Shown in pieces: positions 24,046 to 36,900 of a DNA stretch of 64,000 nucleotides. The stretch is from Stropharia rugosoannulata (taxonomy: Eukaryota; Basidiomycota; Agaricomycetes; Agaricales; Strophariaceae), in the NCBI GenBank assembly GCA_028532985.1, contig JANCIK010000010.1, positions 992,001 through 1,056,000 of the forward strand, written 5' to 3'. Positions within the stretch are counted from its first letter, which is position 1. Each line of letters opens with the position of its first letter. A model generated the notes under the pieces. It did not search any database. It was not told the DNA's origin and saw nothing but the letters and a program-made list of their open reading frames with translations. A program made the translations under genes and the position numbers.

Positions 24046-27000
24046 TCAAGACATTTGCAGACGAACTGAACGACGAATTTCGGCATCGGCATCGTTTTGG
24101 TCATCGGCCTCGTGAGACTCCAACGTAACTGATGCACTGCGACCGGCCCCAGAACGGGACTTCGGCTTGACCGACGTCGACCTCGCCCGGGACTTTGAGG
24201 CAGCGGGAGCCTTCACAGAAGTAGACCGTCCCCTTGACTTGGGCGCTGCCGCAGCCTTCACCGAGGCGGACCTTCCTCTACGCTTTGGGGAAGTAGGAGT
24301 GTGGCCATCCATGCCGACAGGAAGAGGCGGACCAGCACTACCACTTCCTGCCATAGCCTCCGACAACTGGGCCACAGCAGTAGCATCAGCCCTGATCACG
24401 GCCAGCCCTACACTTTCATGAGGGCCACTTTTGGATCCTTCTTCCACAACATTCTCCCAGCCGACATGCTGCCTTTCCTGTGGTGAATTCAGAAACACAA
24501 TAGGAGGCAGCTCCATCTCCTTGTGCAGTGGCTGAATGACTTCCTGGGGCTCCGGGATCTCGTCATAGCTCTCCTCCGTTAAAGGCGACAGTGGCTGTCG
24601 CATCGGCCCGATCGGAAAGTTTCGTATCAACTCGGAAAATGTTGAAGCATTGAGCGAAGGGGCTGCGGCCACGGGAGAATCAACCACATTTGCGGTGTCA
24701 TCGGCCATGACAACATCTTCGCCCGCTTGCATTTTGGGCACGCCAGTCATGGGAGGGGCAATGTGGGCCTTGACGCAGGAACGTTGGACAATCTGGCTTT
24801 CAGCAAGATCCCTTTCCAAAGCTTCCAGTGTAGGCTCATCAACATTTTCAAAAGCGCGTTCGGCCTCGATACATTCCATCCCATCTGCTCAGAAGGCAAT
24901 GTTTTCAAAACAGACATGCAAATCAGAAATATAATGTACTTACTCCGGATTGTGAGATCAGTGCGGAGCGCATCCAACTCACCCAACTCTGCGGTTAGCT
25001 CCGCCGATCCCTCCTCAAAAGCGAATTCTTCAGCATGCGAGCTAATGTACTTCGCCCGGGATTTTGCTGCCGTGATAACATTGCACGATTGCGCATATAC
25101 TGCATCAGATATGGACTGGGCACGACGCAGTGCCGCCTTGACAATGATGTCAGCTGTCCTACGAGCATGTAGAATGTCATTCTCGGCCTCATCTTCCATG
25201 GCCGACTTCGTTTTGGACACCGAGGGCGCGCCGATGCCGAGAGCTGTCTCAATGACAGCTAAGCAAGTGGCTACGTCTTTCTCTAGATTGAAAATGCGTG
25301 CCTCCAGTTTATCGTATGTTTCTTTTAATTTCTTCGCATCAGACCCAACCTGCATCACACTTTCTTGAAATGACGCACTCGTGGTATAGAACTTCATTTC
25401 GGTCTTATTTTTATCCGAATAAAAGTATGACAGTTTGTTCTCGACATCGCGCAACCGATAGTCCATGCTCATGAACATATTTTCTTCGTATTCACCTAGT
25501 CACATGGTGGACACTTGTTTAGATAAAATGATGCCGCATGAATGGACAATGCACTTACAAGCAACATGTGTTCCTGCCGCCATCTCAGGTCGGCGGGCAT
25601 GCATGGGTACTGCACGTGCGTCGGCCACATCAGTAGCATGCCCCTCGGCATGTGGAACAGTGCGCACGTCGGCCTGGAACGCAGCGGGCGCTTCGGCATG
25701 CAGCAAAGTGCGCGCTTCGGCCAGATATAGACCCCCCTTTCTAACCGTGGGTGGTGGAAGGATATTCGGGGCGGGAGCGGAGTGTTGCCTTTCGGTGGCC
25801 ACCAATTCCGGAGCTAGACCAGATGCACCTGAGCGACATTCTTCTTGGACTTGACGAGCGTCTGAAACATATATTGTGTGCTCAGACGCTCTGACTTGAG
25901 GCTGAAAGGGTGCGTCCACTGTCTCGTTAACTGTTGCCTTGGATGATGATGCTTTTGCGTTGGAGTTGACAAGGACGTATGGGACACCTTTGTCGCGAAG
26001 GTTCGACGGTCCAGCAATATTAGTATTGTCTATGCAACAGTATTAGAACTAGTAAAAGTTCAATGATAACAACTTACCTGTTGTTTGGCCACCCCCTCGT
26101 GTTCGGCCACCTATCGCTTTTCGGCCACCTTCAGGTGTTCGGCCACCTGCCGACGCTCGGCCACCATCTTTCATCGTATTCTCTTCACGTATCCCTTGCA
26201 TCAGTTCTGATGGCAGAGTGACGCCTTTTCCTTTTGGCCGAGGCTGCTCTGGTGGTAGGATAGCCCGCTCTTTGCCTTTATTTCCAGATGAGGCGTCTGC
26301 AGGTGGGAGTGTCGCCTCTGCTGTCTTCGTGGCCGGGACCGAGCTCTTGTGGACAGGTGTTTCCGTGGCAAGCTTGGTATTCGCAGTTTTGTCGGTCGTC
26401 TTCTTCGTGGTCTTTTTGGCTCGCTCCGGCGCTTTACGCTTCGACGTTTTGTGGCCGCCTTTCACCGTCCGTTGTTGTGGCTGGGGGTCGGAGCCTAATA
26501 ATGTCATATATTGTAAGAATTTCATAATACCAAGCAATTAAAAACAGACTTACTTTCGTTATCGTCATCTCCTTGATCTATTTCTCCAGGGTTTTCGTCC
26601 ATATCTGGTACTCCAACTTGTACCGCATCCTTCCAATTCCCAAGAGAGCAGCTGGTTTTTCGATTCGCACACTCCATACATGCACTCTTTTTGTTCTTGC
26701 TCGGCGCGAGGTCTTCCTTCACATGGCAACGCTGCTCACTCTTCACACACCACGAGCATCGGGGCGACCAGAATAAACCCTTGAGTGCCTTCTTTGGAGG
26801 TCGGTCTCGGCCATGTTTCTCCCCTGACGTTGTATCTTCCTTCTTCTTCTTGGTCGCCGGGACTTCTGCATCAGGAGATGCCTTTCGCTTTCCTTTCTTC
26901 GGCTGCAAAGCTTGCTCGGTATCTCGTTTCGTCTGGTCTTTGTCTGCCTGTCGCATTCGGTTCGATGGGTCCATTGACATATCCCGTATACTGGATGCCA

Positions 27001-27429
27001 GCGAGACGACTTCGGGCGAGGGTTTAGGTCTGCTGGAGCGATCCAAAGAGGGCCCACCCTGGCCGAGACCTTTTCCGGTGCCCCTTGCCTTCAATTCCTT
27101 TGCATAGAACTGCTTGGCCGTGGCAGGAAATTCGTTCGCGCGGGTGTTTTTTTTGATTGCACGGTAATCCCGAATAAGGGTTAGGAATGACCAGCTGTCC
27201 CAGTCCACAAATTCGGCGAGGGGATCATTGCTGACAGAAGCCTTTACCTAGGTGAGAGATACATGAGATAGTATGAATATTCCTGACGCACCAATTCCGC
27301 CTTTTCTGCCCGGATCAGCTCATCAAAATCCTCATCCCCCAGACCTTGCCCGAACACATCTTCGAGGCATTGGAGCCGGTCCTTGAATTTTGCAATCTGC
27401 TTCGAGGTCAGTCGGAGTGAAGAAGACAT
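24046..27429 (-). CDS. M3-A: Zn2Cys6-like cluster and coiled-coil protein of element A
   Basis: Six exons by my model: 27429-27292, 27247-26554, 26494-26078, 26029-25559, 25495-24944 and 24884-24046. All phases fit and give about 1036 residues. The start is the ATG that aligns with the start in copy B. Residues about 60-75 (WDSWSFLTLIRDYR) match B. A six-cysteine cluster lies at residues 210-246 with spacing C-x2-C-x6-C-x15-C-x2-C-x6-C and basic residues around it (CSWCVKSEQRC ... CMECANRKTSC). The Zn(II)2Cys6 class has the same spacing with a shorter loop. Lys-rich stretches (likely nuclear) precede and follow it. Exon 5 is a long coiled coil (LAVIETALGI, ARRTADIIVKAALRRAQ). The C-terminus has Ser/Arg repeats (RGRSASVK, RGRSTSVK). 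It is probably a DNA-binding accessory protein. No enzymatic motif was seen. Confidence 0.75.
26087..26167 (-). repeat. Micro-array of the element A motif inside M3 coding sequence
   Basis: Four TCGGCCAC words and one decayed TTGGCCAC lie at about 15-17-bp spacing. On the coding strand they are GTGGCCGA-type words and encode a Gly-Gly-Arg series (GGRTPEGGRKAIGGRTRGG). The DNA word is better conserved than the intervening codons. Confidence 0.7.
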
Positions 27430-27629
27430 GTTTGTGATAATCAGCAGGAGGGATAGGAATAGCACAGACGTGTTACAATTCAAGTATGGGGTAAAAGCAG
27501 GTTGCAACGGCTACGGAGCATTCAACAAAGTCACGTTACCCGCGGCGCGTGCCGACCCGCAACTTGCCATGTGAATGTGCTAATGTTCGGCCAGTGCAAG
27601 TTTTTCTTTCACTCTTTGGTCTGCACATC

Positions 27630-28148
27630 ATGACACCCGCAGTAACTACAGTGAACAAGGAAAATCTTGGCCTTGCACAACAGCTCAGCAAACTCCTGGT
27701 TGCTGCAAGGCAGGAATGTGCGGTGAGGAATGCCAGCACTGAGGTAAATTCCTTGTTCTCACTTGTACAACCATTGATGGAATGTATTCTGTAGCTGCAG
27801 CCGGTTGTGGGCCGACGCTATGTTGAAGTGTCGCCATTGCGTGTTCGAACACCCAATGATCCAGTAAGCAGGATCAGGCTTCATACTTTGTTCGGCCCGG
27901 GAACTGATCGGCCTCGATTTTTGTAGCCATTGTCTGACCAAGAATTACTAGCACTACATGCTCGCATTCTGGCCTACCAGCGTTTGGATGGCATTTCATA
28001 CCTGCAGGCTTGCTCACTGGTTTACTTCGAGGAAATGCGCAGGCTGGAAATGGCTCAGGAAAAGAGTAGAGGATAGCAACAATTGAAAGACATGGCCGAA
28101 CAATTTAAATCAGAGTTGCAGGATTTATTACAAACAAAAACAAAGTAG
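27630..28148 (+). pseudogene. M4-A: small KDZ-element protein with a premature TAG
   Basis: Three exons match copy B: 27630-27743, 27795-27863 (69 nt in both copies) and 27927-28148 (222 nt in both copies). The product would have about 134 residues. Shared features are NAST at the end of exon 1, SPxRVxxPNDP in exon 2 and QELLALHARILxYQ in exon 3, followed by a charged helix. Exon 3 has an in-frame TAG at 28074-28076 where copy B has TGG (Trp), removing the last 24 residues. It lies between M2 and M3 but on the opposite strand, the strand of the transposase. No known domain. The last exon looks helical, perhaps a coiled-coil partner. The gene is too fragmented by introns to be obvious from ORFs alone. 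Confidence 0.65.
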
Positions 28149-28208
28149 ATACAATGGGGCTTACAGAACAAAGATCGGCCTGAACTTATTTTTGTGATAA
28201 TACAAGTT

Positions 28209-30724
28209 CTAATGTTTGCTTCTGCTACGAGTGAGACATTGTGTTGAACCATCGGCTTTCTTCTCAGCATTTTTGCTCCGTGTCTGTCGTTGGGGTAATT
28301 GAGGTTCTTCAATATTTTGTTCCAATTGATCTTTCTTTGTCCTCCTTCCCGCTTGTTTTTTGGGCACTGATTGGGAAGTGGCCATGCTAGGGCCAGACGG
28401 CATAGGTGATGCAGATGGCCTCGGTGTGGGAAGCATGGAAGCAGGTGCGTGAATAGGGTTCAATGTAGGTTGCTGAACTACACTGGAGCTCTGCCCACAT
28501 GCCAGCAGTGGATTTATCTCAGCATGTATTGTCGGCACCGCCATCAATGGCTGTTGACCCCACACTAATGGTTCTCCAGGTGGGGTGCCTGATGGGGGTG
28601 GACGTGTGAGTGGTGACAGGTACATTCCATGCGCTGGTTGCAATGCAATGTCCCAAGAAAGTGCATTTTGTGAAGGAGCAATTGCGGTCAATGATGAAGT
28701 ATCGGGCTGATGGCCGACGCTTGGCAATAATAGACGTGGGTCGATGTTTGCATCTGTCTGTTGATTCAATAGTAAGTATGGCTTGCTAATAGGATGATAC
28801 CACTTACTATAACATCAGCATGCGGAAGTTTGTTGTGTATATATGGCTGTGCAGCTGCCGATACAGATTCCGCAACGTCTGGCCGAAGTGAAGTGGCTGA
28901 ACTTTGAGCATCAATGGTAGGCAAGGCCGACATATCAGAGGGTGTGGATACATCTCGCCCATCCCATGGAACAAGTGGTACACTTGGCTGCATATCTTGT
29001 GATGAAGGTGGTTCAATCTGAAAGGTAAACATGTATCCATCCAAGGACACAGGAGGCTCCTGTGGTGCAGTGTTGCTGTTTGACGATGAGGCGGCATGTT
29101 CTGCCTATGACATAAAAAGATCTGAGTAAAGACTTCCTTCCCACGACTACATGCATACTAACAAACAATGCTTTGAGTATCGGCCCCTGTTCGGCCAGGT
29201 CCCCACGCTTTGCCTTGCTCTTCTGCTGGTGGACTTTCTTCTTATTTTCCTTTATCACATCGGCATTATATTCTGGATCGCAAGGATATACGGCCCGTGT
29301 AAGCTCATTTTCATCCCCCTTTCTACTCACATTCACCATTTTAAAACGGAAAACGTCTTCTATAGGATGCACATATTGACGTTCGACTATCCAAGTAATA
29401 AACTGGACCAAAGCGGGCTTATTGATTGCTTTTGATGACATAAAAGTGAATTTCGGAGGCAAGTATTTCTTGTCAATATAAGTTTTTGGCGAAGTAGTTA
29501 TATCGATCCAGGGTGCGGCTTGATATTTCATTTGACTAGCAACCGCTGTTCGGCAATGTCAATATTGATCGGGCCGACATGTACATCAGACTTACCATAG
29601 TGGGTGTTAATATACGCACGATACACGGCTGCTAGTCGCTTGCTACTGATAGTATAGAGGTCCGATGGAACATTAATTATCACAGGAAACTCTCCTCCTT
29701 CAGTTCTGACAGAAATGTCTCCGTTGGCCTCGGCAGGCCCAACTGGCGCGCCGATCACTTTGTTAATCTTGCGTGTGTATGCTTTTAAGCTCCGAAGAAC
29801 TTCATCACAAAGATCACCATACTCCTCCTGGAATGTTGGGCAATGTAAGCCAACTACTTTAGTTATATTGTCATGGCTATTGCAAGGGTGTAAAACTGGC
29901 AGTGAAAGGAACGATATGAGAAGCATGTACTCACGTGGTGTACCCATACTGAAAACCGTCATGCCGTCCTGCGGAGAATGTGACTGATAATAAACCCATT
30001 TCCAACCAATGCCGACGATCAGAATCAGCCACCCTGATAGTGCTATACTTCTTGCATCGCCTGAACAAAACATAAGAGGTCGATAAGCAAACCTTAACAC
30101 TATATTAACACAGAACATACTCGGCACGCAGTTCAAAGGGGAACCCTTGTTCGGCCATCCGACGCTTTTCGGCCACCAGGCGGTCAAGGTCTTTCGGCGC
30201 CATTGTCTTCAGCAAGTGTCCGATGGCTTTTGATTTAAAGGGAAAGTAGTTGTCTGGACAAACGTCTTCAATTGGTGTTTTATTTTGTAGACGATATATC
30301 TCCTTGTATACTAAATTGCGATGATTCATCCACAAGACTTCTGATATCTTAACAGAAAGCTTAGACAATTTCTTGCTAGATTTTGATCGCCAATTGTTCC
30401 TGATGTAATCCATCAAAGTCTCTGTAAAACATTTTAGTAACGCATATCCTGTTATTGCTTCGAGGCCGATACCTTTGAAACACCCCTCCTGTCAATGTTA
30501 ACTCTTCCCCCAGGAACCTCTGAGTCCCACTTCGCAAATAAATCTTCCAACATGCCTTCACATATAATTGCACGACGCTCGATTGCCGAAGACACTTTGA
30601 AATATTGTTCTCTGTGGTTGTTCATGATTCTCTTCTCATCATCTGAGTATCGCCGGTGGTTCTTCCTGTGTGGGCCGTGTTTACACGGTGGGTAGACTGA
30701 ATCTGGGGCTTCAAAGTAAGACAT
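28209..30724 (-). CDS. M2-A: conserved KDZ-element accessory protein, 728 residues
   Basis: Seven exons: 30724-30473, 30419-30121, 30060-29935, 29876-29596, 29545-29163, 29104-28808 and 28757-28209. They sum to 729 codons, all in frame. The start aligns with copy B and lies 193 bp from the divergent transposase start. Conserved blocks are RRYSDDEKRIMNNHREQYF, VKISEVLWMNHRNLVYKEIY, PDNYFPFKSKAIGHLL, DRRHWLEMGLLSVTF, APWIDITTSP with YLPPKF, and PPSGTPPGEPLVW near the Pro-rich C-terminus. A basic tract (KENKKKVHQQKSKAKRG) suggests nuclear location. The family recalls uncharacterised proteins encoded beside KDZ transposases in mushrooms, but I know no established function. The first 84 codons and exons 2-5 have exactly the same lengths as in B. 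No stop or frameshift was found in this copy. Confidence 0.7.
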
Positions 30725-30917
30725 TTGGGATGTTATTGTCGTTGAACGATCAATCAGGCTGCTTATAAGGTGTACACGCATCTTTAATTGATCGCATCAC
30801 ACGTTACATCCAACGTGTTGATGCATGCCTCAGCATGAAAATTGTGGCATGAGGACACCACGTTTTTACAAAACCTCATATATAATGCAAGACAGGAAAG
30901 TGTCCATTCAATACTCA
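30725..30917. promoter_or_regulatory. Divergent promoter between M2-A and the transposase
   Basis: The 193-bp gap between two divergent starts must hold both promoters. A TATATAA lies at about 30879-30885, 33 bp before the transposase ATG. The equivalent gap in element B also has a TATA-like run close to its transposase start. No TCGGCC word was seen inside this gap. Confidence 0.45.
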
Positions 30918-33900
30918 ATGGCATACAGTACTGATCGACCAAGCAAGCGCAGTAGGAAACAGAAAGGAACCATTTATGATTCCGATCCTCGGATGCAACC
31001 CGACGTGTTTTACAGAATTCAATCAAGCACTGTCGGAGGCCGTGATAGACAGATAGTCACCAAGCGCGGCACATCACACCAAGTTGCTACTGCCACAAGT
31101 CAGACGGCACCTAGTCAGGTCGACTTTGAGTTCTTGTCTGCTTTGCATTCCGATCATGCCAAACTGCAGCTGATCATTGAAACCGTGCATGCTGTGAGGC
31201 CGAAAAGGGTATGTTCAAGCCGATTGCATTGCCTCAACATGTATGCAACGTGCGCTAATTGTACATATATTCCAGACAGGGGAACAGTGCATTCAAGAGT
31301 TTGTTCAGCGTGCAAATCCTATATTGGCTGCTTTACTGAGCCGGGAAGCCTTGCCCTTGGGACTACAGACCTGCCGATCATGCGACAAGTCAAACTTTGC
31401 CCTATGGCGCTGCAACGATTGCAGTCTCCCAACATTGATGTGCAGAATGTGTCTGCGACTTTCGCACTGGGTCAACCTGTTTCATAGGGTAGAATACTGG
31501 GAAGGAACATACTTCAGAAAAGCCGAGCTATGGGAAGCAGGTTGCTACCTGCTCATAAAACACCAGGGCCAGCATACTTTGTGTTCACGTTTGAACCAAC
31601 AGGTTGAGTGGTTAGAAGAGAATGAGCACTACAGAGACTTAGCTGAGCAGGACACCTGCCGACATAGAGAGCATCACGAACCACAGGATAAAGGGGCAAA
31701 TACGGATATGCCAGAAATTCAGGCCAATGAATATTTCCGCGCCGAGGTGAATCCTGACTGTACCATGGCCGAACCCGACATGGCCGAAAGGGAGACCGAA
31801 GACACAAGTGGCCGAAATGAAGAGGACTACGACCGGTACTTTGACAAGGCCTTTTCGGCCGCCTTGAATCCTGATTTGCCAGAAGAGCAATCAGATGAAT
31901 TTGTGTTGGCTGAAGAAGAGCTGTGCATGATAGACGATGATGAGCTGGACTTGCAATTCGGAGTGAAACCCAGTTATCTGGCCGACCACCATCTGTCAGA
32001 TGCTGATTTGCTGCAAAATAATTATGTTAGAGTTGTCCACAATAATGGCTTACATCATTTGGCGCTGGTTACCTGCTCATGTGCACACACATCAACAGAT
32101 GGAGTCATATACAACCTCATTGCAGAACGTTTAATCCCGGCCAGTTTCTTATGCATTCACACAATTTTCTCGGCCTCTGTCCTTGATCATTATCGGCTCT
32201 GCAACTTGGAATTGAAGGCATCAGCTTATCAGTTCTTTTTAATGCTTCGTAGGCTCACGTCCCCCATGAAACCTTCAGGTGTTGCAAACATCTACAATAT
32301 ATTCAGGAGAATGACAAGGCTTTGGAGGTGGTTTAAAAAATTGAAATGGAGTGGGTTTGGGCACAACCAGAGAAACCCCATGAAGGTTGAGCCTGGAGAA
32401 TTAAGTATCTTTTGTCCAGCTTGCCCTACACCTGGAGTAAATTTGCCACCGAACTGGAAGGAACAATCACATGATCGGTCAGTATCTCCCATCTTTTCTG
32501 TGCAGAACAACAAGTCATTCTTTGTTTGCAGATTTGTATATCGGCGCATCTTCGTGGCCGATGGCAATTTTAAGGCCGATCATGTTAAAAATGAACGTGC
32601 CGCACCCGATATATGGTTGTCAGAAGGTGGACTTATGGATCCGGTCCACGACAATTATCAGGAATTTCTAGCCAGCGCGCATGAGAAATTGACGGTCAGA
32701 CATTTCTACATTCCAATATATGACTCAATAATTTATTCATATATGTTGCCTGTACAGAAAGCACCATGTGAAAACTCTTTCCGTGCGATAATGATGTCCT
32801 TGCTAGCTTCATCGGCATGTGATTGTACCGGGAAGGTTGCATTTGCATGTGCACGTCATGGATGCTACGCCCCCAATAGCCTTGTTGACTTGTTCAAGGG
32901 TGAGCAGCAAAAAAATGTCGACTATGCCTTGCTGAGGGCACTGGACACGACAAATGTCGACCCTGCCCAAGGGCTACTGATTATCTATGACATTGTTTGT
33001 CAATACATCATCTATCTCCAAGACTGCATTGGTGATAAACTACCATCGGGCCTCGACATTGATGCTGCAATTGGCCTATTTCATGTTCACGCACATAAAG
33101 ATGAATGCTTCTTCCGCTACGCAACATCATTTATTCCAGGGGCCGGGGTCACAGCAGGAGAGATTTTGGAGTCAATGTGGTCAACATTGAATTCGATTTC
33201 ACCCACTGTCAGAACTGCAACATTGGCGCACAGAGCAGAAGTCTTGGATGACCATTGCAACGATGCCAATCATAAAAAATGCCTCGGGATTGTGGATGCC
33301 CTGGTCCGACGACACGGTCACGCAAAGTTTGAATTCACCAAGGCCCTGGAGTACTATGAAAATCTCACAAGTTCCATACCTTCTGATACCATAGACTTAT
33401 GGACAAAGACAATTGAAGATGCCGAACGGTGCTGAAAGACAGATGTTTCGGCCATGGATATATATGCAGCGCAGATCAATTTGGGCAATGAGCAGGACCT
33501 GCAGTGGCCATCCCAGTATGTCCCTACGCCTATTGAACAATGGCTTGAACTGGCGTTTAATATTGAAGAGCAACAGTACGTGTTTCGTTGATATCAATAT
33601 ATGTGGCCGATTCCATGTTGGTCATTTTCGGGCCGAGATTGTTGTACTGTGCCGATTGATATGCACACACAATCACTGACCGATGCCCTAATTTCTGTAT
33701 TTTTATTCCAATGACGACTATGCTAATTCTTATTCTGTACATTGCAGGATGTCTATCCAATTTAGTATTCGCCGTTACTTCAAAGACAAGCGCGATTCAT
33801 CAATAGAATCCATTCAGAAATCACGTATGGCATTAATTCCACAGTTCACTTTGCTCTCACAACACGAAAAGAACATTGGCATCTCCCCCATTCCCTCTGC

Positions 33901-34925
33901 AAGCAGACAAGGTACAGCACATGTCACGGCTAATTGTGAAATTGTGGCGCAATGGGATGAGTTGGATACAGTGGAGAGGCCGGACCCGATTCCTGGAGCG
34001 TCTTTGCCTGGAACTGACCCAATTCCTGCTAATAATGTTGGCATCCCATTCGAGAAACATCATACATCAGGCCATCGCAAATCTCGGCAAGGCGAAGTTG
34101 ATGGAGATGTACCACCAGAACATCTTGAATTATATCTTCCGTCTTATCTCAATGTCTCACAGCAGTACCGGGAAGCAGAGTTGGCAATGCGGCGAAGACG
34201 AGCCCATCATTATCTTAGTCAGATTCGAGAGCTCATTGCGGAAAAGTCATTTAGATATACAGACCAACTAAGAAGCGCACCTCGCAAAGGTGTGAAGACA
34301 AGGGCAAGAACTACAATATCCAACCTGAACCATCAAATCTCCCACCTATGCCAAATATACACCTGGACACGGACTAGACTGGCAGTATTGGGCGCTACTG
34401 AACAAGATGCGCTTGGAATATACAAGGAATTAACCAAAGCAGATGTTCGGTGTAGTACAGCAATTCTACAGCCAAACCAACGCGGGTCGACCAAGCTTAC
34501 ACTGTCCTGGATATGGCAGTCTATCAACCGGCACTTACACTCTGGAGCTTCAATCAATATCAATGCTGAAGACGAAGCCACAGTCCTTGAATGTATGTTT
34601 GTACATAAAGTTCATTTTCTTGCTCCAACTAATGGCTGGCCGAAATCTGATTTTAGTTAAAAGAATTCATTGGCTGCGTGCCAGAGCCAGCAAAGACCGC
34701 TGGTGCGAGGAACGTGTTTTTGTCCAATATGAGATGCAATTTACCGTCCAGTACTTTCTGCACCGCAAAATGTTCTGGGCCGATGCAGTGAATGAGGTTG
34801 CCGACATTGCGCCCGGGCCGAGAGCATATGCACAAAGGAAACAGCAAGAATGGGACACCTTAGCAAAGGATGCCGATCATTGTTTTCGGACATGTTCTTC
34901 GGACTATGAATCACCGCTAATGTAA
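30918..34925 (+). pseudogene. M1-A: KDZ-superfamily transposase with one premature TGA
   Basis: KDZ (Kyakuja-Dileera-Zisupton) transposases move large DNA transposons in basidiomycetes. Exons are 30918-31208, 31276-32477, 32532-32694, 32758-33575, 33748-34592 and 34657-34925, summing to 3588 nt, exactly as in copy B. A CxC2-like cysteine cluster lies at about residues 130-170 (CRSCDKSNFALWRCNDC, CRMC, then H and W). Then come CPACPTPGVNLP, GNFKADHV, LSEGGLMD, PCENSFRAI, LLIIYDIVCQY, HAHKDECFFRYATSFIPG and AGEILESMWSTLNS, the typical KDZ core. At 33433-33435 there is an in-frame TGA (codon 778) where copy B has CGA, a C-to-T change at a CpG. The frame stays open for about 400 more codons, so the lesion looks recent. 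The ATG was chosen by alignment with B. Confidence 0.85.
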
Positions 34926-35011
34926 TCACATGATACATGTACAGTAAGATTCCGCTCGAAATTGAATGATTATCGTGATCGCGATCACTTGCTACCTCCT
35001 TTCTTGCCGCA

Positions 35012-36727
35012 ATGTCAGTCATCATCAATGTCTTTAACCCCTCAACAACTGCATCACTTTCTGACCATCCTCTGCGCAAACATCTGTCCGAGGTAATTGC
35101 TTACTGCAAGTCCAGGTTTCGAGCAATCATCCCTGCGATCGCGAATTTACCTGTTCACAAAACCGCTGTACGGAAGGAAATGTTGGACCGCTTACGCAGA
35201 GAAACTGCAAGTATAGTTCGTTTTGCCTTCTAATTTACCTTTACTTACAGGCAAAATGTGCAGAAATTTGCCATGAGTTACATTGGGATCTCCATGTCGT
35301 TGTCATTGGGGATTCCGACGCCGATCATTACATGATCACTGGCCCATCAGTTTGCTTTGTCGAACTCCACTGATGTTACCTTCGGTGAGGACTTGATGCA
35401 ACAAATTGCACTGTATCCATCGGCCTTGGATCAAGACGAAAAATATATCGTGGTCGATAATTATTTGTGCAACTGGTGGAAGGATGGCAATATTAGGACT
35501 ATGTACCTGGATGGGTACAATCTTGCCTCTTGCTTGTCAACCCATCGGAGCGCCAAGATGCCGACAGAGCTGGCCAATGCCGAACCCAGGAAACAGAAAG
35601 AATACTCTTCAAAATACACAACTCCCCCGACTGCTAAGGAATATGAAAAATTCCTTCTATCCAATCTCCCTGAATCAAATTGTAGTAACTGCATCCGATT
35701 GAAGGCCATTTGCTACAATGCCTATAGCAAGCTGGAAGTAATGGGACAATATGCCGAAGGCATGCTGATGTTTTCCGAGGCCGATCAAAATATAGCAGGA
35801 AGAACAATGGTGGCCGCTGGCAAGTTTCGTGAGCTTCTCCTTAGTAAACTTGACACAGATTCTCTCACTAGAGACGACATTCTCCTTATGCGACCTTCCA
35901 AACTCACTGGAGAAGGTAGTCATTCAGATTATCATCATCCACTGCCTGAGGCATTTGACAAGGAGTGGTCGGAGGATATACCACTGGGCCGCCCCAACAG
36001 GCGAGATCTCATATCCATTGCCGAAAGTCAACATTATGTCCCCGACGTTGATCCAACACTTCCAAGGGACGCTCGATTCCGCGAATTGAATGTTCAGTCA
36101 GATGAAGATGATATTCAGATTCCGGTCTCACCCATTGACGTTGACATCGGGCCGAAGAACACTGCACCATACCAGAGCAAACGACCCAATGTTGGGGAGT
36201 TTGATGGCACAGACTCCGCGCCAGCCTCTCCGTCTGCTGAACATCCCTTGCGTGGCAACAAACACCCTGTTGTAGGCGAGTTTGATGACTTGTCCGACTC
36301 CCCGCCGGCCTCACCCTCTGCATCACGTCCTGCTAAGGATAAACGACCGATTGTTGGGGAGTTTGATGATACCAACTCAACATCGCCCTCGCCTGTGCAT
36401 TCGGCCAAAGGTGTGGGCCGGTGCACTACAGCAGAATCCGATTCCTCAGATGCCAGCTCTAATGAACAATCCTCGGGCACACGAGCTGGTGCCGATGACT
36501 TGGACAAAGAACAGAAGTTTGTCGCGCAACGTTCTGGACAAGCCAGCGAGTTTTATCAATATATTGATCTGGACGAAGTGGTATCACCAGAGGATGACAT
36601 TGGCTATGGGTCTGCTTTAGATGTTAGTTCTTCCGAAGGGGAAGATGATGAAGATCTTGCATCGGAGGGAGAATCTTATTACAGCGAGTCTTCGGATGAT
36701 ATGTACTTGGATATTGACAATGAGTAA
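35012..36727 (+). pseudogene. M5-A: repeat-bearing acidic protein of element A, premature TGA
   Basis: Two exons, 35012-35206 and 35264-36727. The intron appears to be GC-AG (donor GCAAGT); the same join in B uses GT. In exon 2 a TGA at 35333-35335 sits where B has CGA. The rest is open for 464 codons. Blocks shared with B are SRFRxIIPxIAN, LGIPxPIIT, IALYPSALD, a C-x2-C-x6-C run (CSNCIRLKAIC), and GSHSDYHHPLP with FDKEW. The C-terminal half has three imperfect copies of about 29 residues with a KRPxVGEFDD core and an SPSA tail, then a very acidic end. It starts 87 bp after the transposase stop on the same strand. No known domain. Confidence 0.7.
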
Positions 36728-36900
36728 GATAACTTTTGTAAACACAATTTGTACACTTTTAAACACAAAACATGAATCATAAGCATGTTCTGATGGATCG
36801 GCAACATCTTGGTTGTAAGATATCGGCATGTACATCGGTAAGCACGGTGGCCGATTTGAAAGTGGCCGGTGCAAAAGGAGTTGCCGATCGAAGGAAGGCT

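Larger units (their letters stand above)
23920..36900. mobile_element. Element A: five-gene KDZ transposon (limits approximate)
   Basis: A block of about 13 kb contains M3 (minus), M4 (plus), M2 (minus), M1 KDZ transposase (plus) and M5 (plus). The same genes in the same relative order and strands occur, inverted, in element B. Limits are set by the outermost coding ends (24046 and 36727) and by the first and last TCGGCC/GGCCGA words (about 23920 and 36855). I could not find clear terminal inverted repeats or a target-site duplication. M1, M4 and M5 each carry one premature stop; M2 and M3 look intact. Confidence 0.8.

Noticed and set aside
31243..33435. Single 730-codon ORF as the KDZ gene of element A
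   Set aside because: It reads through two introns that copy B and splice signals define, starts inside exon 1's intron, and stops at the TGA that B shows to be a lesion.
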